Source: Hominenteromicrobium mulieris
GTDB lineage: Bacteria > Bacillota > Clostridia > Oscillospirales > Acutalibacteraceae
Length of the DNA: 64,000 nt
Direction of reading: 5' to 3'
Assembly (NCBI GenBank): GCA_021029595.1
Contig: JAJJOY010000002.1
Location: 1-64,000, forward strand
Made by a program: the position numbers and the translations under genes. How positions within the stretch are numbered: the stretch's first letter is position 1; every line of letters starts with the position of its first letter. Below the pieces are notes generated by a model. That model searched no databases. It was not told the origin of the DNA and worked only from the letters and a program-made list of their open reading frames with translations. Below are positions 7,446 to 14,092 of the stretch, piece by piece.

Positions 7446-7583
7446 CTGTGCGTCGGTATGGCGCTTGCAGGCAAACGCAGCGGCAAAAGTTACCGCGTTT
7501 ATATCGTGATGGGCGATGGCGAGGAATACAAGAGCATCATGCACGACTTTGACGAACGAGAGGAGGCGCAGTGCCATGAATAA
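7446..7583 (+). pseudogene. Remnant of transketolase N-terminal subunit gene
   Basis: The frame reads LCVGMALAGKRSGKSYRVYI then VMGDGE. This is the thiamine-diphosphate-binding core of the transketolase N-terminal subunit (the GDGE motif that binds the cofactor). It then jumps straight to a short tail (EYKSIMHDFDEREEAQCHE) and a stop. In a full gene more than 100 residues separate GDGE from the C-terminus, and about 110 precede this segment. The locus has therefore lost its 5' end and an internal block. The stop overlaps the start of the second-subunit remnant, as in intact split transketolase operons. Confidence 0.75.
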
Positions 7584-7680
7584 AATTCCGAACCGGCAGG
7601 CCATTTGCGACACACTGATGAAATCCGCCGCGCATGACCCGGACATTACCGAGCTGTACCTTTCCACCATTGACAGTTAA
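7576..7680 (+). pseudogene. Remnant of transketolase C-terminal subunit gene
   Basis: ATG at 7576, with GAGAGGAGG upstream, starts MNKIPNRQAICDTLMKSA, then HDPDIT. This is the usual beginning of the transketolase C-terminal (pyrimidine-binding) subunit of about 310 residues. The frame ends after 34 codons with ELYLSTIDS, so the rest is deleted. A good terminator follows at 7696-7738, which suggests a large deletion between the gene start and its 3' end. Confidence 0.7.
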
Positions 7681-7695
7681 AGTCTATTGAATTTC

Positions 7696-7738
7696 AAAAC
7701 GCATATTCGCAAGGCAAAACCGCGAATGTGCGTTTTTT
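7696..7738 (+). terminator. Terminator left from the transketolase operon
   Basis: AAAACGCATATTCGC and GCGAATGTGCGTTTT form a long stem followed by TTTTTT on the plus strand. It now ends only the remnants. Confidence 0.75.
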
Positions 7739-7759
7739 CACTATTTTTACACCTTGCGG

Positions 7760-7789
7760 TTGACAACGCACGCGGTTTTGTAATAGACT
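7760..7789 (+). promoter_or_regulatory. Promoter of the DUF1003 gene
   Basis: TTGACA (7760-7765), 18-bp spacer, TAGACT (7784-7789), 53 bp before the ATG at 7843. Confidence 0.5.
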
Positions 7790-7842
7790 GGAGATAACGC
7801 CGAAATGCGGCGAAGAATCTTGGGATAAGAGGTAAGTTTACT

Positions 7843-8370
7843 ATGAAAAAAGGTGCGAAACGCAACCAAATTATCAGCGAGCTTTTACATGTGACGGACG
7901 AGGAATTCACGGATGAGGAACTGATTCATCAGCTGATTGCAACGGAAGTCACAAAAAACGCAGACAAGGACGAGCACATGACGTTTGGGCAGCGTGCCGC
8001 GGACGCAGTGGCGCGCTTTGCGGGCAGTTGGGCGTTTATTTTCAGCTTTATCGCCGTCATGGTCATTTGGATGGTCATAAACCTCGTTTTGGGTTCGAGA
8101 GCATTTGACGAATACCCGTTTATTCTGTTAAACCTCGTACTTTCGTGCATCGCTGCCGTGCAAGCGCCGCTCATCATGATGAGCCAGAACCGCCAAGAAG
8201 CGAAAGACCGTCAGCGTGCAGAGAATGACTATAAGATCAACTTAAAAAGCGAGCTCATCATCGATGATCTGCATAAAAAGCTTGACCTTGTTCTGGAAAA
8301 CCAAAAGAAGATCAACCGCCGCTTGGATAAGATTGAAGCGGAGATTGCGCCGGAAAACGAGGAAAAATAA
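7843..8370 (+). CDS. DUF1003 family membrane protein
   Basis: The 175-residue protein shows the DUF1003 pattern. A soluble N-terminus is followed by FGQRAADAVARFAGSWAF, a first membrane helix (about 63-83) and the conserved FDEYPFILLNLVLSCIAAVQ stretch forming the second helix (about 91-113). Then comes IMMSQNRQEAKDRQRAENDY and a C-terminal coiled coil (about 130-170). Many DUF1003 proteins occur beside metal transporters, but their role is not established. It is a single-gene unit on the plus strand with its own promoter and terminator. Confidence 0.9.
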   Translation: MKKGAKRNQIISELLHVTDEEFTDEELIHQLIATEVTKNADKDEHMTFGQRAADAVARFAGSWAFIFSFIAVMVIWMVINLVLGSRAFDEYPFILLNLVLSCIAAVQAPLIMMSQNRQEAKDRQRAENDYKINLKSELIIDDLHKKLDLVLENQKKINRRLDKIEAEIAPENEEK

Positions 8371-8432
8371 CGCTTTACACATAAAGATTTGGGAGATCGT
8401 ATTAAAAAAGCATCACCATCCGTAAAGGAACG

Positions 8433-8455
8433 ACGGCGGATATCCCCGCCGTTTT
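8433..8455 (+). terminator. Terminator after the DUF1003 gene
   Basis: ACGGCGG and CCGCCGT pair over a 6-nt loop and are followed by TTTT on the plus strand. Confidence 0.75.
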
Positions 8456-8462
8456 GGAACAG

Positions 8463-8506
8463 AAAAAGCAGATGCACCCGATGTGGATTCGGGGCATCTG
8501 CTTTTT
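8463..8506 (-). terminator. Terminator of the trpXYZ-like operon
   Basis: A 12-bp perfect stem (AAAAGCAGATGC/GCATCTGCTTTT) closes the leftward importer operon 20 nt after the ATPase stop. Because it is symmetrical it may act on both strands. Confidence 0.75.
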
Positions 8507-8527
8507 GCTGTCTTTCGATTTCAAATT

Positions 8528-9322
8528 TTACTCTGCTTCGCTCAAAAGCATACGGTCATTATCGAGGGCTTTGCCGGCGGCTTGCTTGAAGCGGTCGAGG
8601 AGGTCGGCAACAGTCATGTGGGCACGCTCTTCGCCGATGACGTCCAGAATGATCTTACCGGCGTTCATCATGATGGTGCGGTTGCCGAGCTCCAGTGCGG
8701 ACTGCATATTGTGCGTAATCATCATGCACGTGAGGTGGTTTTCCTCCACGGTGTTTTTCGTGATCTCGAGCACCTTTTCGGCGGTAGCGGGGTCAAGCGC
8801 GGCGGTATGCTCGTCGAGCAGAAGGAGCTTCGGCGGGTTATATGTGGCCATCATAAGCGTGAGCGCCTGACGTTGGCCGCCGGAAAGCAAACCCACGGGC
8901 TGGGTCATGCGGTCTTCAAGTCCCATACCGAGCAGGGAGAGGCGTTCGCGAAACGCCTGTCTGTCCTTGCGGGAGATGGAGCTGAGCCAACCGCCGTGCC
9001 CCGCTGCGAGCGCGAGGTTTTCTTCGATGGTCATGCCCGGTGCGCTGCCGCGCATGGGGTCCTGAAACAGGCGGCCGATACTGCGGGCACGCTTATACTC
9101 CGGCATGAACGTGATGTCCTTGCCGTCAAGCTCAATCTTGCCGCTGTCCGTGAAAAAGCTGCCGGAAATGGCGTTGAAGAGCGTGGATTTGCCCGCGCCG
9201 TTTGCGCCGATGACGGTGATGAAATCGCCCTTTGCGGCGTGGAAGCTGAGGTCTTCGATCGCCTTTTTGGCGTTGACCGTGCCGGGGTTGAAGGTCTTCG
9301 AGATATGCGTGAGTTTAAGCAT
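8528..9322 (-). CDS. trpZ: ABC importer ATPase, TrpXYZ type
   Basis: This is a 264-residue ABC ATPase with Walker A GANGAGKST, signature LLSGGQRQALTLMMA, Walker B LLLLDEHTAALDP and the switch His in MMITHNMQ. It powers uptake through the permease encoded just upstream; its start overlaps the permease stop by 8 bp. The third partner is the solute-binding lipoprotein at 10416-11549. Importers of this kind (TrpXYZ, relatives of LIV-type branched-chain systems) are common in Firmicutes behind tryptophan T-boxes, and the leader here carries one. The substrate is inferred from the leader, not from the protein. Confidence 0.88.
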   Translation of the reverse strand: MLKLTHISKTFNPGTVNAKKAIEDLSFHAAKGDFITVIGANGAGKSTLFNAISGSFFTDSGKIELDGKDITFMPEYKRARSIGRLFQDPMRGSAPGMTIEENLALAAGHGGWLSSISRKDRQAFRERLSLLGMGLEDRMTQPVGLLSGGQRQALTLMMATYNPPKLLLLDEHTAALDPATAEKVLEITKNTVEENHLTCMMITHNMQSALELGNRTIMMNAGKIILDVIGEERAHMTVADLLDRFKQAAGKALDNDRMLLSEAE

Positions 9323-10241
9323 GGGTGCGCTCCTTTCCGAAACGGCGCTTCAGATACGGAAGCTGTTTTTTGAGGTACGGCCCGGAGATTGCCAGAATGA
9401 CAATAACGGACGAGACGAACTTGAGCATGAACGCGGGCAGGTTGAATCGCAGCGCGATGGTATACACAAGGCGGAACACGAACGCACCGACGACCATGCC
9501 GAAGATACGCAGCGGAATTTTGCCCTTGCCGAAGAATGCGCCGCCGATGAGGAGCGATGCCAGCGCAACCGTAACCATACCGGTGCCGATATCGATGCTG
9601 ACAGACTTTTGCGACTGCGCGAGCAAGCAGCCTGAAAGCGCCGTAAACGCATTGGAAATGCACAGGCCGATGATGGTCGTTTTAACCGGGTTGATGGACG
9701 AGGAGCGAACCATGTCCGGGTTATTGCCCGTCGCACGAATGGCGAGGCCGAGGCGTGTGCGGAGGAAAAGTCCCAAAACGACCGCCACGAGTACAACCGT
9801 GATGATGATGACGATAAGCTTATATTGCCCCGCAAGCGGTGTGTTTTCGAGCACCGAACGCATTTTGGTGAAGACCGTATCGGAATTATTGAGGTTCAGA
9901 AGCGACGCGCCGTTCATGATGCCGATGTTGACGGAATAAAGCGCGGTATTGACGATGATGCCGGCAAGCAGACTATCAATGCCCATTTTCGTCTGCAAAA
10001 GCGCCGTGACGAAGCCGGAGACCATGCCGATCGCCATAGCGGCGGGGATTGCCAGAAACGGATGTCCGGAAAGCGCGACGGACGCACCGACGACCGCGCC
10101 GAGCGTGAAGCAACCGTCTGTGGAAAGGTCGCATACGTTCAGCATGGAATAGCTCAAAAACAGCGCCAAAACAGTCAGCGAGCTGATGAGACCGAGCTCC
10201 AGCGCTGTCTGCCCAAGGGTCAGGATGGAATCGAAAGACAT
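9315..10241 (-). CDS. trpY: ABC importer permease, TrpXYZ type
   Basis: The protein has 308 residues with about eight to nine hydrophobic helices. It belongs to the branched-chain-amino-acid-type (LivH/LivM-like) permease fold, as shown by LCDLSTDGCF-like sequence near the N-terminus, GMGSGFV/LLQTKMGIDSLLAGI and the cytoplasmic coupling loop LGLAIRATGNNPDMVRSSSI (the EAA-like region). It forms the channel for the neighbouring ATPase and solute-binding protein. AGGAG lies 8 nt before the ATG. Confidence 0.88.
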   Translation of the reverse strand: MSFDSILTLGQTALELGLISSLTVLALFLSYSMLNVCDLSTDGCFTLGAVVGASVALSGHPFLAIPAAMAIGMVSGFVTALLQTKMGIDSLLAGIIVNTALYSVNIGIMNGASLLNLNNSDTVFTKMRSVLENTPLAGQYKLIVIIITVVLVAVVLGLFLRTRLGLAIRATGNNPDMVRSSSINPVKTTIIGLCISNAFTALSGCLLAQSQKSVSIDIGTGMVTVALASLLIGGAFFGKGKIPLRIFGMVVGAFVFRLVYTIALRFNLPAFMLKFVSSVIVILAISGPYLKKQLPYLKRRFGKERTHA

Positions 10242-10376
10242 ACAAAAACTCCTCGTTTTGCAGATTTGTGGTGATATGCCGAAGCCACGCGCCCGAAAAC
10301 CGGGTGCATGGCAGCGGTGATTGCATTCTTAATGGGTAAGTAAGGTATTGATGAAGTAAGGTGTATGAAGTGTTTG

Positions 10377-10402
10377 AAAGCTTATGGGGTAGGATAAGCT
10401 TT
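10377..10402 (-). terminator. Attenuator-like hairpin between the binding protein and permease genes
   Basis: AAAGCTTAT and ATAAGCTTT pair over an 8-nt loop in the 174-nt gap after the binding-protein gene. A following U-run is poor (CAAACAC), so it probably protects or partly terminates the mRNA, leaving more binding protein than permease. Confidence 0.45.
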
Positions 10403-10415
10403 TGAGAGATTTAAA

Positions 10416-11549
10416 TTAAGACTCGAGATCGCTGAAGCTCTCTGCGGTCGTGATCTCCTCCACTCTCGTGCAGTACGGAGCAAAAGCTTCGGAGACGGTA
10501 TCGAAGTCGAGGCCGAGCTTTTCGCAGATTTCGGTGTTGACCGTTGCGGTGCCGTTGTCGAACGTGATGACCGGGGTGGTCGCCGGGTCTTTGCCTTCGG
10601 TGAGGATGGAAGCGATCATATCTGCGGTCTCACGGCCGAGGTTTGCGTAATCGACGCCGTAACCGAGGAACGCGCCGTTGAGGGCGAAGGAATCGGCGCC
10701 GGTGTAGTGCGGGATGCCTGCGTCAGCAAAGGTCTCGTAAATAGCGAGCTCTGCCTTCATGATGGTGTTATCGGTCGGGGTGAACACGGCGTCTACACCG
10801 TCGGAAACGAGAGCCTGTGCGGCGAGCGCGACTTCTTCGGCGGTCGTTGCGGTGCGCTCTACATATTCAACACCTTTGTCGTCGAGGTACGCCTTTGCGT
10901 GCTCGATGGCAGCGGTGGAGGAATCCTGTCCTACGTCGTATAAAAGGCCGATCTTCTTGGCATCGGGGTTCTGGGCGAAGATAAGGTTCATGACGGAGTT
11001 GGTATCGAGGTTATCGGAGGAGCCCGTCACGTTGCTGCCCGGCTCTTCAAGGGAAGCGACAAGACCCGCGCCGACCGGGTCGGACACGGCGGCGAACACG
11101 ACCGGCGTTTTGCTGTCTTCGGTTGCGGACTGCATCGCCATGGCGACCGGGGTCGCGACACCGACCATGAGATCTACGTTATCGGCTGCAAAGTTTGCGA
11201 TGATCTGATTCATGACGTTCGCGTCGGCGTTGCAGTTGTCGTACTTCACTTCGATCGTGATGCCCTGCTCGCTTTCAATCTCGGCGAGACGTGCATTGAT
11301 GTTCTCAACGATCTGGTTTAAGGAAGCGTCATCGACGTAATTGCAGATGCCGATGGTGTACGATGCGCCGGAAGATTTTTCGCTTGCGGTGCTCTTTTCA
11401 CTCGACACACTGCTTTCGGAAGCGGCGGACGAAGAAGAGTCGCTTGACGCGGAGGACGTGGAAGAAGCTGTGCTCTGACCGCTGCAAGCGGCGAGGCTGA
11501 GGGTCATAGCGGCAGCGGTGATCATGGCAAATACGTTTCTGAGTTTCAT
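10416..11549 (-). CDS. trpX: Solute-binding lipoprotein of the TrpXYZ-type importer
   Basis: The protein has 377 residues. A signal peptide ends in the lipobox LAAC (Cys about 22). A Ser/Ala/Glu-rich linker (about 25-65) follows and lifts the domain off the membrane. The periplasmic-binding-like domain of the COG2984/TrpX type then begins with YTIGICNYVDDASLNQIVEN. It contains VGVATPVAMAMQSAT, PVVFAAVSDPVGAGLV and the TPTDNTIM motif of this family. It captures the substrate outside and delivers it to TrpY/TrpZ. The tryptophan T-box in the leader indicates tryptophan or a precursor. Confidence 0.88.
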   Translation of the reverse strand: MKLRNVFAMITAAAMTLSLAACSGQSTASSTSSASSDSSSSAASESSVSSEKSTASEKSSGASYTIGICNYVDDASLNQIVENINARLAEIESEQGITIEVKYDNCNADANVMNQIIANFAADNVDLMVGVATPVAMAMQSATEDSKTPVVFAAVSDPVGAGLVASLEEPGSNVTGSSDNLDTNSVMNLIFAQNPDAKKIGLLYDVGQDSSTAAIEHAKAYLDDKGVEYVERTATTAEEVALAAQALVSDGVDAVFTPTDNTIMKAELAIYETFADAGIPHYTGADSFALNGAFLGYGVDYANLGRETADMIASILTEGKDPATTPVITFDNGTATVNTEICEKLGLDFDTVSEAFAPYCTRVEEITTAESFSDLES

Positions 11550-11668
11550 AAATTTATCGATCCTTTCAGGTTTGTTTTAATGCGTTCAAATGCGGTTCAA
11601 AATTTCGGATGCAGCGCGGCTGCGCCATCGTTTTGTGTAAACAAACATGAAATAACCTCCCTGAAAAA

Positions 11669-11942
11669 CAAAAAATCCTGTCCCTGCAATCACTTGCTGG
11701 GACAGGATCAAAATTCCTGCGGTGCCACCCGGCTTGGTATGTGAAACACACACCCTCTTACGCGTACCATCATACGCAGACCTTTGTTTACGGAGAGCCA
11801 CACTCCGTCTCACATACTCGGGAAATCCTTTTCTGTTCGCCCTCAGAAGTCCATTCCGCTTTATCTTTCCGCCGTGATCCCACCATCCACGACTCTCTGT
11901 GAGAAAAGTTGCCTAAAGCGTACTCACTCTTCCTCAACGGTT
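11669..11942 (-). promoter_or_regulatory. T-box riboswitch, tryptophan specifier
   Basis: On the minus strand the leader has a stem I region with the AG-rich loop sequence GAGTACGCTT. The specifier segment GAATGGACTTC follows, in which the codon TGG (11851-11853) reads tryptophan. The canonical T-box GGGTGGCACCGCAGG (11716-11730) comes next, then a terminator with a 10-bp stem (ATCCTGTCCC/GGGACAGGAT, 11675-11708) and a TTTTTT run. Uncharged tRNA-Trp would pair with specifier and T-box, form the antiterminator and switch on the importer. Other frames of the specifier loop are possible (ATG, GGA), but TGG fits position and gene content. Confidence 0.9.
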
Positions 11943-11948
11943 TAGTGC

Positions 11949-11977
11949 ATTGTAGCACACATTTTTTCGGTTGTCAA
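11949..11977 (-). promoter_or_regulatory. Promoter of the T-box/trpXYZ transcript
   Basis: TTGACA (11972-11977), 17-bp spacer ending TGC, TACAAT (11949-11954) on the minus strand. This is a near-consensus strong promoter, as expected where control is by transcription attenuation. Confidence 0.8.
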
Positions 11978-11997
11978 TTAGGTTTTTGAAAAAATTT

Positions 11998-12192
11998 TGA
12001 TTTTTTGTAAAAAAGATAAATTTCGTTAAAAATGGCCCATCAGCAATGCTCAAGATTTATAAGCCACTCGGCGCAGGCGTTCTCTACGACGAGCCTTGCC
12101 GCAAGGGCGGAATTGCCCGGAGCTAAGCCACACCCACCGCTCGTTGCGAGTGGCAGAGTTCCTATCGCCTTATTATGCAAATCGTATTGCGG
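11998..12192. other. Unexplained GC-rich stretch downstream of the ABC exporter
   Basis: About 190 bases with no terminator for the exporter gene. On the minus strand the exporter frame stays open for 47 codons past its TGA, with protein-like content (for example AARLVVENACAEWLINLEHC before the next stop). On the plus strand a 26-codon frame from the ATG at 12047 is also open. The inner part has inverted pieces (CCACTCGC/GCGGTGGG-like). It may be a mobile or dispersed repeat, or the tail of a longer ancestral gene. No function is claimed. Confidence 0.3.
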
Positions 12193-13839
12193 TCATCCTG
12201 TGACCTTTTTGTTATTCAAATGCAGCACGCGGTCGCACTTTTCGGAGATGAACGCATCGTGCGTGACGATGATGCAGATCTTGTCTTTGCAGACCTGCTT
12301 CAGGGCTTCAAACATGCCCTCTGCGGACGCTTTATCGAGGTTCGCGGTGGGCTCGTCGAGCACGAAGACCGGGCGGTCGTCGTAGAAAATGCGCGCCAAA
12401 GCGACCTTGCGGCGCTGACCGCTGGAGAGATTTTTGCCCTCTGGCTCGATCTCGTACTCCGCTGTTTTTTCGTTTACGAACTCCGTGAGGTTGGCGAGTT
12501 CGACAGCCTTGCGGAACTTTTTCTCGTCAAACGGCTGATCCATGCAGATGTTTTCTTTGAGCGTGCCCGCGAAAACGGAGACGAAGCCGGAATCGTAGCT
12601 TAAATAATTCCGAATCTCCGCGCCGTGCACGGTTTTATTGCCGATTTTGAGCTCGACTTCGCCGCCCGTGGGCGTATAAAAGCCGATGAGCAGCTTTGTG
12701 AGCGTGCTTTTGCCGCTGCCGTTTTCGCCGGTAAGCGCGACGATCTCGCCCGTGTGCACCTGCGTTTCGGCGTGGGACAGGATAACTTTTTCTTCGTCAT
12801 ACGCAAAGGAGAGGTCTTTGGCGGTGAGCGCTGCGCTGCCTGCATTTTGGACAGCGGGCTTTGCGGTTTGTGTGCTATTTTCGGTGGGCATGGAGAGGAT
12901 CTCCCCGATGCGGTTTGTGGAGACCTTCACTTCGTTGACCTCGGCCATCCAGCCCGAAATGTGCAGGAACGGGCCGTAGAAGAAGCTGACGAGGTTCACG
13001 ACGGCGATGAGCGTGCCGACGGTCGTTTCGCCGCGCACGACAAGGAACGAGCCCATGCCGAGCGCGATGATGAACATACCGACGCCGAGGAAGTTATTGA
13101 GGAAACCGATGGCGCCCTGCAAAACGCTGAGTTTTCCGACGTACTTCTGCTTTTGCGCGTATGTATCCCCCACGCGCTTCTGCACCCAGCCGAGCACGCC
13201 GTAGGACTTAAACAGCATGTACTGGCTCAAAAACTCCTGTAAGATATTGCGGTTTTTGTCTTCGTTCTGCATGATCTGAATGCTGTTCATCTCAAGCTTC
13301 GGGGAGATGCGGATCATGGTGAAAATCAAAATCGGCACGACGACGATCATGACGACCGCGAGTTTCCACTCGAGGAGGAACATCAAAATAAAGCTGACGA
13401 CGAACGTGAAGCTCTCGAAAAAGATGCTCGGGATGAGCGTTTTGGAGTAGAAATTCGAGAGGGTTTCCGCGTCTTTTGTCATGCGCGTGAAGTAGTTATC
13501 CGCTGCGCCGCTGTCGAATGTCCTTAGGTCTGTGCGGTATAGGTACTCCACCATGGCGCTGCGCAGAGAAAGCTCCATGCGGCAGGAAAGCTTGCCCTGC
13601 AAAACGGACGTGACGACCTGTGAGATGCCGAGCACGAGCAAAACGCCGACCGCGATGATGAGACATGTGGTGAGCGGCATAGTGCATGCGTTTGTAGCGA
13701 TGTCCAGGAACATTTTCATCAAAACAGACACCGCGATGACGGAAACGCCCAGCAGCACGGAAAAAATAACGAGCAAAATAAACTGCGGAACGTTTTGACG
13801 GATGAGGTGAAGGGAATGCCGGTTTTGCTCTTTCTTCAT
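12193..13839 (-). CDS. ABC exporter (fused membrane and ATPase domains)
   Basis: A 548-residue half-transporter. Six membrane helices span about 1-290, and a nucleotide-binding domain follows with Walker A GENGSGKST, signature LSSGQRRKVALARI, Walker B VFVLDEPTANLD and switch His in IIVTHD. It would work as a homodimer exporting a peptide, lipid or drug; the substrate cannot be told. I chose the ATG at 13839 because AAAGGAG lies 8 nt before it; the frame could open 15 codons earlier at 13884, but that start has no RBS. It is a single gene with its own promoter and an inverted repeat just before the RBS that could be an operator. Confidence 0.87.
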   Translation of the reverse strand: MKKEQNRHSLHLIRQNVPQFILLVIFSVLLGVSVIAVSVLMKMFLDIATNACTMPLTTCLIIAVGVLLVLGISQVVTSVLQGKLSCRMELSLRSAMVEYLYRTDLRTFDSGAADNYFTRMTKDAETLSNFYSKTLIPSIFFESFTFVVSFILMFLLEWKLAVVMIVVVPILIFTMIRISPKLEMNSIQIMQNEDKNRNILQEFLSQYMLFKSYGVLGWVQKRVGDTYAQKQKYVGKLSVLQGAIGFLNNFLGVGMFIIALGMGSFLVVRGETTVGTLIAVVNLVSFFYGPFLHISGWMAEVNEVKVSTNRIGEILSMPTENSTQTAKPAVQNAGSAALTAKDLSFAYDEEKVILSHAETQVHTGEIVALTGENGSGKSTLTKLLIGFYTPTGGEVELKIGNKTVHGAEIRNYLSYDSGFVSVFAGTLKENICMDQPFDEKKFRKAVELANLTEFVNEKTAEYEIEPEGKNLSSGQRRKVALARIFYDDRPVFVLDEPTANLDKASAEGMFEALKQVCKDKICIIVTHDAFISEKCDRVLHLNNKKVTG

Positions 13840-13855
13840 TTCAAAATCTCCTTTT

Positions 13856-13883
13856 TGTTGTCTGAACTCATCATGTGACAACA
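13856..13883 (-). promoter_or_regulatory. Inverted repeat in front of the ABC exporter RBS
   Basis: TGTTGTC and GACAACA are perfect inverted 7-mers separated by 14 nt, directly upstream of the exporter's AAAGGAG. A nested CATGT/ACATG repeat is also present. This suits a repressor operator (MarR/PadR/TetR style) or an RBS-adjacent hairpin; no regulator gene is next to it. Confidence 0.45.
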
Positions 13884-13945
13884 TGAAAATTCAGCCGTTT
13901 ATTTGTTTTTGTGCAAAAGATCGACTTGCTCTCCCGTTTAACGCC

Positions 13946-13974
13946 AGTATACTATATCATCAAAAATTTGTCTA
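13946..13974 (-). promoter_or_regulatory. Promoter of the ABC exporter
   Basis: TAGACA (13969-13974), 17-bp spacer, TATACT (13946-13951) on the minus strand. Confidence 0.6.
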
Positions 13975-14033
13975 CTTTTTTGCAAAACCATCTATTTTAA
14001 CAATCAATTCGTCGAAATTTCCGCAAAATGACG

Positions 14034-14076
14034 AAAGCCGACGGCAGGGGCTTTTTCGCTCTGCCATCGGCTTTTA
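14034..14076 (-). terminator. Terminator after the transglutaminase-like gene
   Basis: AAAGCCGACGGCAG and CTGCCATCGGCTTT form a 14-bp stem with one mismatch, 17 nt past the stop. The T-run is better on the plus strand (TTTTAT) than on the minus strand (TTTCG), but no plus-strand gene needs it. Confidence 0.55.
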
Positions 14077-14092
14077 TAAGATTAAAATACTT

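Noticed and set aside
13840-13884. N-terminal extension of the ABC exporter (start at 13884)
   Set aside because: The 15 extra codons contain the RBS and the inverted repeat; the ATG at 13839 has a proper AAAGGAG.
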